Shown: positions 11,074 through 19,595 of the stretch, piece by piece | Layout of the letters: the number at the start of each line of letters is the position of its first letter | How positions within the stretch are numbered: the stretch's first letter is position 1 | Origin: Chamaelirium japonicum | Taxonomy: Eukaryota > Streptophyta > Magnoliopsida > Liliales > Melanthiaceae | Assembly: GCA_947650365.1 (NCBI GenBank) | Contig: OX393555.1 | Location: 18,889,592 to 18,953,591, forward strand | DNA length: 64,000 bases | Direction of reading: 5' to 3' | Position numbers and translations under genes: made by a program | The notes under the pieces: model-generated | Told to the model about the DNA's origin: nothing | Seen by the model: only the letters and a program-made list of their open reading frames with translations | Databases searched by the model: none

Positions 11074-12330
11074 GAATTCAATGAAGGTTATAGAGTGCAT
11101 CCAATGAAGGTTATAAGCTTCTAACATTCTATAACTTCTAACATGCACTTTCAATAAAATGAATAACTTCTAACATGCACTTTAGAAGTTATTCAATGTT
11201 AGAATGAAAAGCTTTTCAATGAAAAAAAAAATTTAGAAGTTCTATAGAAGTTAGAATGAAAAGTTGGAGCTTTTAACATGCACTTTATAGAATGAATAAC
11301 TTTATCTAACTTTATAAAGCTCCAACTTTGTTAAAACCACTTTATATAGAAGTTCTATAAAGCTCCAACTTTGGAGATTTTCAACTTTATCCAAGTTCTA
11401 TAAAGCTCCAACTTATATAGAAGCTTTCCAACTTCTATATAACTTCTATAGAATGAAAAGCTTCTAACATTCAATGAATTCAATGAAGGTTATAGAGTGC
11501 ATCCAATGAAGGTTATAAGCTTCTAACATTCTATAACTTCTAACATGCACTTTCTATAAAATGAATAACTTCTAACATGCACTTTAGAAGTTATTCAATG
11601 AATTTTTTATAGAATGTTAGAATGAAAGCTTTTCAATGAAAAAAAAAAATTTAGAAGTTCTATAGAAGTTAGAATGAAAAGTTGGAGCTTTTAACGTGCA
11701 CTTTATAGAATGAATAATTTTATCTAACTTTATAAAGCTCCAACTTTGTTAAAACCACTTTATATAGAAGTTCTATAAAGCTCCAACTTTGGAGATTTTC
11801 AACTTTATCCAAAATCTATAAAGCTCCAACTTATATAGAAGCTTTCCAACTTCTATATAACTTCTGTAGAATGAAAAGCTTCTAACATTCAATGAATTCA
11901 ATGAAGGTTATAGAGTGCATCCAATGAAGGTTATAAGCTTCTAACATTCTATAACTTCTAACATGCACTTTCTATAAAATGAATAACTTCTAACATGCAC
12001 TTTAAAAGTTATTCAATGAATTCTTTATAGAATGTTAGAATGATAAGCTTTTCAATGAAAAAAAAATTTAGAAGTTATATAGAAGTTAGAATGAAAAGTT
12101 GGAGCTTTTAACATGCACTTTATAGAATGAATAACTTTATCTAACTTTATAAAGCTCCAACTTTGTTAAAACCACTTTATATAGAAGTTCTATAAAACTC
12201 CAACTTTGGAGATTTTCAACTTTATCCAAGTTCTATAAAGCTCCAACTTATATAGAAGCTTTCCAACTTCTATATAACTTCTGTAGAATGAAAAGCTTCT
12301 AATATTCAATGAATTCAATGAAGGTTATGA
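11074..12330. repeat. Three tandem copies of a ~402-418 bp self-complementary unit
   Basis: The phrase GAATTCAATGAAGGTTATAG starts units at 11074, 11476 and 11894, and its GAATTCAATGAAGG part recurs at 12311, giving periods of 402, 418 and 417. Each unit is itself rich in inverted repeats: AATAACTTCTAACATGCAC faces GAAGTTATTCAATG, and AAAAGTTGGAGCTTTT faces TATAAAGCTCCAACTTT. The transcript of either strand would fold into long imperfect hairpins. No coding frame is present. It could be an amplified foldback MITE or a small-RNA-producing locus; the sequence alone does not decide. Confidence 0.8.
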
Positions 12331-12449
12331 ATTCAATGAAGGTTTCATTTGATAAAGCTTCTAACATTTAATGAAAACTAAGTTGTCGAGGCCATCGTTC
12401 AAAAAAAGAGACATCCTCAAAGAATTGGCATCAATTTAGAATCGGCATT

Positions 12450-12811
12450 AAAAGAAAAATTAGAACTTGGTTTCAGATGTCCATACTTGGGTGGACGGAC
12501 GGGCTGCAGGCGCCGATTTGATCGTCTTTTCAGTTTCCTCAAGACTGAAAAAAAATAGTAAACAACTTATGAATTTAAAAGTCCAAGTACACAGAGAGGA
12601 GAGAGAGAGAGAGGGAGAGAAAGAGAGAGAGAGGGGTTCAAACATGGGTGATGAGGAACATGTAAAAAAAAAAGAAGAAATAATATGTGAGGGAACCAGT
12701 CTCTTTGCTGTTGCTGCTCCATTGACGAAGGATCTAAAGAACGTTTCTTCTCCATTGAAGAAGGATCTGAGGAGCGAAAAAAACATTCATCAAACACAGA
12801 GAGAGAGAGAT

Positions 12812-12847
<36 letters not shown>

Positions 12848-13457
12848 TTTCCAACCTTATTGCACGGAGGGACTGCGGGTGGCGATCGGCTTCTCTCTTT
12901 GTGCCATCGATCAAATTCTCTCTCTGATGGGAAGGGAGGCAGACTGCAAAGGACTGAATAGAAGTCGGGATAGGAGGCGGACTGGGGACGACTGTAGACT
13001 GGAGACGTAGTAAAAGAGATTTGGGGGTTTCAGCTGGCGGATTTTGGGGAGATCGGGTTACAGGGATCGGGATCGTGGGGCGGTAGAGAGAGATGTGGCG
13101 GTAGGATCGGATGAGACCGTGGATCGGGATCGCATGAGAGAGAGAGATGGTGGATGACTGAAAATGAACCATGGGTGAGTTCGTGGATGACTGCGTGGGA
13201 GATCGGGAGAGATCGGTAGAGAACGGTGAGTGAGTTCGTGGTCGGGATCGTGGAGATTTAGGATCGGGAGAGATCAGGAGAGAGATGAGTGAGTTCATGG
13301 TGATGTGGGATCGTGGGGGCGGTAGAGAGAGAGACATGGCTATAGAGAGAGAGAGGGAGATCAGGCTGGAGTTCAGGAGTTTGGGTGAGATCTTGAAAGG
13401 AGATTTGGCGCCGGAGGAGAGGAGGTTGTGCCGGAGAATCAGCAGCCTCCGGACCTT

Positions 13458-13492
<35 letters not shown>

Positions 13493-13657
13493 GGAGGGAG
13501 AAGGCGAGAGGGGGACATCGTGCGGTGAGGCAAGGGGTTGCGTAACAGACCGGGGGAAAGAGAGATCAGGATCTCGAGAGAGATTGAGAGAGAAATGGAG
13601 AGATCGGGCAGGTAGAGAGAGAGAGGGATCGTGCGATTCGAGTGCTGATGAGGCGGT

Positions 13658-13711
<54 letters not shown>

Positions 13712-13930
13712 GGGGACATGTAGATCGGGAGATAGTGTGAGCTCAAGCCGATTGACGTGGCAAAGATCACACAGCGTCTCTTTGAATGCCCGATTGACAT
13801 GGCATATGATCATAGTGTCCGTTTGTCTAGTGGTAGTCTTTGAATGAGATGCACTTGGTCGGGACACGAACGGTAATCACGAATGGGATTCACCGGTCTG
13901 GATACGGACAGTGAGCAGGAATGCAATATA
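12450..13930. repeat. GA-rich low-complexity element, related to 59.64-60.54 kb
   Basis: Purine-rich sequence with (GA)n tracts at about 12599-12635, 13458-13490 and 13660-13707, a (CA)n tract at about 12817-12845, and many GATCGGGAGAGATCGG-like phrases. The 3' part (about 13740-13910) matches, with divergence, the segment at about 60360-60500: both contain GCCCGATTGAC(A/G)TGG(C/T)ATATGATCA followed by CGTTTGTC- and ACGAACGG-like phrases in the same order and orientation. Several long open frames cross the region on both strands, but they are Ser-Leu or Arg-Glu repeats translated from the microsatellites and are not genes. Probably a non-autonomous transposon family. Confidence 0.6.
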
Positions 13931-13968
13931 TAGACTAGTAATACCCGTGCCTGTCGGCACACAAAAGA

Positions 13969-14129
13969 TTTCGAGGGCAGAGACAATATTTTGAGGAAAT
14001 TGACAATATTTCAAAAGTGACAATAAAACATTTTGAGAGTGGTGACAATATTTCAAGGATGGTAACAATATTTCGTGAGCGGTGATAATATTTTGAGGAA
14101 TGTAAAAATATTTCGTGAGTGGTGATAAT
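13969..14129. repeat. Short tandem repeat of a GACAATATTT(CG)-type unit
   Basis: Six to seven degenerate copies of a unit of roughly 20-30 bases with the phrases GACAATATTT, GAGTGGTGA and TTCGTGAG. No coding content. Confidence 0.55.
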
Positions 14130-14950
14130 GCTCGTGTCTGTCGGCATTTGAACGGGGTGGCAAAATTGGTTTGGCGGCATCTACAATCGGCTAGGGCACC
14201 AACTTTCAGCTGGAGAGCCCACACTTGGCAAAAATATTCAACTGTGGCACCCACACTTTAAGAGGGTGGCCTAATTCGTCGTTGATGCTCACATTCAGCG
14301 GGGTGACCACATTCGACACTACAACTACCGCATTTGGAAGCATCACTAAACACTAATTCGTCGTTGGTAGGCAAAGATAACAGAAGAACCAAGCTTTTGT
14401 TCTTCCTTACACTCTGATCTCTCTCCTTGCACCTCTACTTTATCGTAATTTTTTATGTTATATTATTTGTTTTGCTAAATTAAAATCTTATTTGAATAGG
14501 CATTACCCCTTTTTTTAGGTTACTACGGAGGTCCCCTAACTAATCCAGTCCAACATGCCCTTGCTTATTTTCAGGAAGACCGTGATAGACAAATACAATT
14601 GTGTATAAAGCCTGATGTGGCACTTGATCAGTTGATCATGGCGACGAAGATTCCCTTTCTGGCAATCAGGAAGAGGTTGGGTGCCAATGGTTTCATATCT
14701 GAATTAGACTCTAGACCTTTTGATGCATCAGAGAAGAAGGCAGGAGGGGAGTCGATCAGCCATCTCTCCCTTGCTGGTGATCCATCAGAGAAGAAGGGGG
14801 GAGGGGGAGCCGATCAAACCCCCTCCCCCTAACTGCCCATCTTCTTGACATTGACATTCTGAGTAAATTAATATAACCCTCAAAACCCATGTCTGTCGGC
14901 AATACAGCGACCACGGCCACGCCTCCAGTGAACTATCTCCGCAAAGAGAG

Positions 14951-14996
<46 letters not shown>

Positions 14997-15031
14997 CCTG
15001 CGGTAGCTCATCTCCCCCCTCTCCCCCGGGG
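14130..15031. other. Non-coding, with a (GA)n tract and a small direct duplication
   Basis: A frame at 14573-14832 follows a plausible splice acceptor (TTATTTTCAG) and begins EDRDRQIQLCIKPDVALDQL, but I do not recognise it. Its second half covers a tandem duplication of about 65 bases (CATCAGAGAAGAAGG twice), so I do not call a gene. A (GA)n microsatellite lies at 14949-14994. Confidence 0.4.
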
Positions 15032-15297
15032 AGGAAATATTTAGTAGAACCAAGATATACGCAGATGTGGTGCAACCTATTCACAAAACCATCCAATGCA
15101 TTCACATTTATGGGTGAAGCACACCAACCCTTGGATGATGGGATCCACCAAAATCGGTATTGAGTAAGATTCACCCATAGGGGTGTTTGCATAGTTGCAT
15201 CCACGGCTTTGTGCGATTCAGCAATTACATCATATGGTTCTGCAAATAGATTGCACCACACTAGGATGTATCCCGGTTCCACTTTTTATTTTTTCCT
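15032..15297. mobile_element. Foldback MITE of about 266 bp
   Basis: The two ends are imperfect inverted repeats. Reading inward from the left gives AGGAAATATTTAGTAGAACC, then GTGGTGCAACCTATTCACAA. Reading inward from the right on the other strand gives AGGAAAAAATAAAAAGTGGA, then GTGGTGCAATCTATTTGCAG. The similarity continues into the middle as TATGGGTGAA on both strands. There is no coding capacity. I could not settle a target-site duplication, so the superfamily is open. Confidence 0.65.
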
Positions 15298-16133
15298 ATT
15301 GAGGGGCTGACCAATATGGATGCTTTGCGTTTGCTTAGGTCAACGGCCATGCCCAATTATTCTACTCACGTGTTAACTAAAAAAACTTGTGTGAGTCCAG
15401 ATGGTAACACCGAAGAAAACTCATGAGGATAATCACCTTATGATGTCGTGCCAGTGGCAACATTGTAATAAGAGGGAAAAATCATTGTAATGCACAGGAT
15501 ACAGCCCCATGAAAATTATTAAAATTTTAAAAATATAATATATGAACTGAAGTTAAAATTAGAGTTTATTTTCTATAAAAAAAAAGTCTAATGAGTGATA
15601 TTTCAACATAGTACTATACATTAAGGATGAGGGGAGTATTGGTGATAACCTTTCTGTTGCTGATGATGTCGACAATAGCGGCGTTCATGGTGTCGATTAT
15701 GTCGCCCCCAATGTGGGGACCTTATTATATATTTTCATGACTGGACTCGAGGTGAATAAAAGCAAGTAGATAAACAAAATAAAATATCAAACAATTTGAT
15801 ATTTCAAAAATAAGTTTGACATGCATAATAAACGTTTAAAACACAGCTGGAAACTTAGTTCAAATTGCAACAATCTAGTTAACATCAAATTGCTAAAACC
15901 GTAATATATCTTGAAATAGCAAAAACCATGTAACCTTCTTTAAAAAAATATATAACCAAGGTACATAACTAAAGAGTTGAAGTAACAAACTCTTACTTTT
16001 TTATACATAGAAACTCTTATTTTAGATGCATTCCATGATAACAACTATATGAGTAAACCTTCAAATTGATACAATCTAGTTAACAACAAATTACTAAACC
16101 TGTAATACATCTTGAAATAGAAAAAAAACGTAA
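15298..16133. other. AT-rich non-coding stretch
   Basis: No gene, motif or clear repeat recognised. The phrase CAATCTAGTTAACA followed by AAATTACTAAACC-type sequence occurs twice (around 15870 and 16070), suggesting a diverged duplication of about 200 bases. Confidence 0.4.
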
Positions 16134-16370
16134 TGCATCCAGCCAGACACTGAATATGGAATTGGGGAACAGCCGGTGGATGAGATGTTTGGGTATCACC
16201 CCGTTCATCGTGGGGCCGTCGTAGGGGAGCCCACTGCTCAGGACCCTCAGGACCCTCCGAGCTCCGACCATGTCAGCCTCCCCGTTTGTGCTGCTGCCGA
16301 GAACTTTGTGGGTGTGGAGGTCTCGGAGGGTGGTGTCATCTATGAACATGAAGAAGCAAATGGCTTCCAA
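16134..16370 (-). pseudogene. Fragment of a DUF616 (MUCI70/TOD1-like) protein gene
   Basis: The minus-strand frame encodes EAICFFMFIDDTTLRDL, then MNGVIPKHLIHRLFPNSIFS and VWLDA. The NGxIPKxLxHRLFPNSxFSxWxDA signature is characteristic of DUF616, a plant family including MUCI70 and TOD1, which are Golgi proteins implicated in cell-wall polysaccharide or sphingolipid metabolism. The frame is open through ~79 residues, then homology stops abruptly at WLDA (about 16134) and continues into unrelated AT-rich sequence. A TAG stop lies just upstream of the first homologous codon. It is therefore a truncated internal piece, about a third of the usual domain. It may be a captured fragment or a relict gene; the neighbouring CACTA element begins about 1 kb to its right. 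Confidence 0.75.
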
Positions 16371-17353
16371 TGTCTACATGGTTGCAGCTTATTCTCATAG
16401 TAAGTCTCTATTTACACCCTCAAAGACTCCACATCTCCCCATTTCCTCCACCTCGCGGTGGCCATGGCCTCTTCCATGGCTATGGCCAAACCCATGTCTA
16501 AAGGAGTTGAGGCTGGTGATGGATAGGATGACATGGAGATTGTAAAGAAAGAAAACAACACAAAAAAAAAGCAACACAAAAAGACACTATGTTAGTAAAA
16601 AAAATTGACACAAACAAATTGGGAGAGAGAGAGAGAGAGTTGAAGGGGAAACCTGATCGTCGCGTCGAGCTGCTGAGGAGTGGATCTAAGAGATGGGACG
16701 ACATGGAGATTGTAAGAACAAAAAAATCAGCAACACAACTGGAGACTGCTGGTCCCCACAACCATGCCAAGCCCATTGGATAACAGGCTTTTCAGGCTCT
16801 TGACTTGCCTACAACATGCACTTGGCTCAACGCACTCGATGAGGTCCGTTCACACCATCAGTAATATATTTAACAATGAAGATAACAAATATTCTTAGAC
16901 ATGCAAACACCATTGAATTTCTCAAAAAAGTCATGCAAGATTATAGAACCAATAATTGGCCATAGCAAAATCAAAGGAATATGCCCAAACCAAAATAAAA
17001 ATTGCATGAGAAAGCTCGCCAACTTTCGGGGCTAAAAAGTCGTGGACGGAGAAAGTAACAAAATAAGAATCGAAAGGTAGTACGATCCACAATTTGGAAT
17101 TGGTAAGAACTATGGATCAGATATTACGTCGTGACAGATGGTTAATGAGTACTTGTGTTGCACCAAACAAAAAAACCATTCGATAAACTAATGATTAGGG
17201 TATGCAGCTCGGTGGCAATTTGTGCAAAAGATGAAACCAAAGTAAGAGACTTTGGCTTGAAACTGATTCATTCAAAATTCAATCATAACCCATGCGAACA
17301 TCACACTTCAAACAATTTCTAAACAAAATAGAGGCCTGATTACTTCATTATGA
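16371..17353. other. Non-coding flank of the CACTA element
   Basis: A short direct duplication (GACATGGAGATTGTAA at about 16530 and 16704, plus neighbouring bases) and a GA tract at 16622-16640 are visible. From 16800 to 17353 the sequence is AT-rich and intron-like, with no recognised exon. The last three bases, TGA at 17351-17353, are the left copy of the CACTA target-site duplication. Confidence 0.5.
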
Positions 17354-17365
17354 CACTACAAGAAA
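17351..17365 (+). repeat. Left target duplication and terminal inverted repeat of the CACTA element
   Basis: TGA (17351-17353) followed by CACTACAAGAAA (17354-17365). CACTA is the diagnostic terminus of the En/Spm superfamily. Three-base target duplications are the rule for this superfamily. Confidence 0.9.
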
Positions 17366-17375
17366 GAGGGTCTTT

Positions 17376-18100
17376 ACCGACGGACATTTTTATCACCGTC
17401 GGTAATAATACACTTTTTACCGACGGTGACAATAATATCCGTCGGTATTATAACTTTAATTTTTAAATTTTTTTTGCACATTTATTACCGATGGTCAAAT
17501 AGTATTCGTCGGTACAATTATTTATACCGACGGTACATATATGTACCATCGGTAATATACTTTATACCGACGGCTACATAAAGACCGTCGGTAAAATGTC
17601 ACGACGGAACTCAGGGTAAAAACCAAGCCTCTGGAAAAAATGGAACCCTGAGTTTCGTCGGAGATTGTTACCGACGGACTTTATATTTCCGTCGGTATAA
17701 ATAATTATACCGACGGACATTATATGGCCGTCGTTACGATATCGATGGTAATTAAATATCCGTCGGTAAAATTGTCCCGACGAAACTCAGGATAAAAACC
17801 GAGCCTCTGGAAAAAAATGGAACCCTGAGTTTCATCGGCGATTTTTACCGACGGACTAAATAGTTCCGTCGGCATAACTAATTATACCGACGGAAATTAT
17901 ATGTCCGTCGGTACAATACCGACGGTAATTAAATATCCGTCGGTAAAATTATCCCGACGAAACTCAGGGTGAAAACCCGAGCCTCTGGAAAAAATAGAAC
18001 CCTGAGTTTCGTCGCTGATTTGTACCAACGGACATTATTATACCGTCGGTATAAAGTAATTATACCGACGGAACTTATAGTTCCATCGGTAAAAACTCCT
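17376..18100 (+). repeat. Left subterminal repeats, TACCGACGG in both orientations, with 177-bp tandem units
   Basis: More than twenty copies of TACCGACGG or its complement, with a few single-base variants, lie between 17376 and about 18095. From 17601 a larger unit is visible. A 57-61 base imperfect palindrome, with arms CGACGAAACTCAGGGT and ACCCTGAGTTTCGTCG, occurs at about 17601-17661, 17778-17838 and 17955-18014, an exact spacing of 177. These sites are expected to bind the element's TnpA protein during transposition. Confidence 0.88.
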
Positions 18101-18357
18101 TACTTATCCACCGTAGCCTGCACCCTTTTCTTTTTGTGTTTCGACTCCGGCGCGCGCCCCTCTCTCAATCTCTCTCTCTCTCTCACTGACCCGACCCCCC
18201 GGCGACCCCGTCCCCCTCCGGCAGCCCCGCGATCCCCTCCGGCCACCCATCCCCCTCCCGGCCACCCATCCCCCTCCCGACCTCCGCCCCTCCCCGGCCT
18301 CCCGGCCCTCTCTCTCTCTCCCCGGCCTCCTCCCCCCCTCCCCGGCCTCCCTAGCCT

Positions 18358-18412
<55 letters not shown>

Positions 18413-18600
18413 CCTCCCCTCACCTGTCTCTCTCTCTCTCGATCTAAACCCCCCCTCCGGCCGGCCACCCATCCCCTCCCTTGCACCTCCGGCCACCCCT
18501 CCGCTTTCTCGCACCACCGACTACGACACCAGTGCTCCTCCTCCTTCTCGAGGCCTGCCGACCATCGCTGGTGAGCTCCTCCTCCTCCTCCCTTTCCCCC
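18101..18600 (+). promoter_or_regulatory. CT/GC-rich leader region of the CACTA element
   Basis: Strongly pyrimidine-rich sequence with CCGGCC-type repeats and a (CT)n tract at 18361-18408. It ends in a plausible donor (GCTG then GTGAGC, about 18570). Its position between the subterminal repeats and the transposase gene suggests a transcribed leader, spliced to the transposase exon that begins by 19596. The 201-codon frame across it is Ser/Leu/Pro low-complexity and is not a protein. The promoter itself is not identifiable. Confidence 0.4.
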
Positions 18601-18845
18601 TTCGGTTAATTTGTGGTAATATATTGTGGTAATTTTTATTTAGGTAAAATCACAGGAATTAAATATAGTGTGGTATTGTGGTAATTTATTTAGGTAATAT
18701 ATTGTGGTAATTTTTATTAGGTAATTTATTATGGTAATTTTTATCTTGTGGTAATATATTGTGATTTACAACAATACCATAATTTGTGGTAATATATTTG
18801 TGGTAATATATTGTGGTTAATTCCCTCATTTGGTAATTTTTACAC
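18601..18845 (+). repeat. Tandem GTGGTAATATATT-type repeat, left copy
   Basis: Degenerate copies of TTGTGGTAATATATTGTGGTAA with TTTAGGTAA phrases. The same vocabulary, including AATCACAGGAATTAAATA, recurs in the same orientation near the right end at about 57600-57820. The two inner borders of the subterminal zones are therefore related sequence. Confidence 0.6.
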
Positions 18846-19054
18846 TGTTTTAAAACTCGCCGAGTCGACTCGAAACTCGGCCGAGTCGACTCGACTCGGC
18901 TGAGTTTCGATCCGACTCGGTCCAAAACTCGAGTTTCGATCCGACTCGGCTGAGTTTCGATCCGACTCGAGTTTTGTCGGGTTTTAGCCGAGTTGTCGTG
19001 TCTACTCGACTCATTAAGGTTTCGAGTCGAGTCGAGTTTTCGTGTTTTAAAACA
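18846..19054. mobile_element. Small inverted-repeat element nested in the CACTA element
   Basis: The ends are TGTTTTAAAACTCG on the left and CGTGTTTTAAAACA on the right. The interior is a run of GAGTCGACTCG, CGAGTTTCGATCCGACTCGG and similar phrases that pair with one another. There is no coding sequence. It looks like a short foldback MITE inserted in the CACTA leader intron. Confidence 0.5.
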
Positions 19055-19123
19055 TTGATTTTTATCCTATCAAAACTGAATTGAATGGGGGAATGGGGGG
19101 CAAAATGTAGTTTTTAGACTAGG

Positions 19124-19250
19124 GTGAGCGTCGGTTTTGTCGGTCGGTTTCGGTGTGGGTTTTGTCGGTTATATTTTTTTCGGTTTACGAAAAATCAAAA
19201 CCGAAACCGAAACCGAAACCGAAATGGTCGGTTTTTGTCGGTTCGGTGTG
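19124..19250. repeat. CGGTTTTGTCGGT / ACCGAAACCGAAA low-complexity hairpin
   Basis: The left half consists of CGGTTTTGTCGGTCGGTTTCGG phrases and the right half of four ACCGAA units, so the stretch is self-complementary. A shorter related phrase (GGGAACCGAAACCGAAAT) lies at about 19513-19530. The sequence between 19260 and 19590 is otherwise featureless, and the short frames on it are not convincing. Confidence 0.5.
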
Positions 19251-19595
19251 ATATGAGGTATGCTAAAGCCATAAATCTACTCGAGCGACAGAGAGAACCG
19301 TCAGACCCCAAGTGTTTACTTGATGAGGCTCCCTGACTTGTTGACTTACTGTCGCATAACTTTGGTGCTATGCCTAGCATTCGAACTATCAGCAGTTCAA
19401 ATACTGGCCAGCAACCCTAGGTTTACTATGTGACTAGTCTACTCATCATAATACACTCATCCATTAGGGATGTGGATGGCCTGTAGAAGTTTTGGTTCGG
19501 TGTTCCATACCCGGGAACCGAAACCGAAATTGTGCGGAGTCTTATAACATTGTTTGAAATTATATGTCAGGTGTTGTATAGCCAGATAGACGAAG

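Noticed and set aside
12467..13867. Long open frames on both strands (up to 256 codons)
   Set aside because: They translate (GA)n/(CT)n-type microsatellites into Ser-Leu or Arg-Glu runs, overlap in several frames and lack any domain.
14573..14832. Possible exon after a TTATTTTCAG acceptor
   Set aside because: Unrecognised, and its second half is a direct duplication with GA-rich low complexity. Too weak to call.
15032..15282. 165-codon minus-strand frame near 15.0-15.3 kb
   Set aside because: It runs through the foldback MITE and a (GA)n tract. The open frame is fortuitous.
17969..18574. 201-codon frame in the CACTA leader
   Set aside because: Pro/Ser/Leu low-complexity translation of the CT/CCGG-rich leader. 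It starts inside the subterminal repeats and has no family resemblance.
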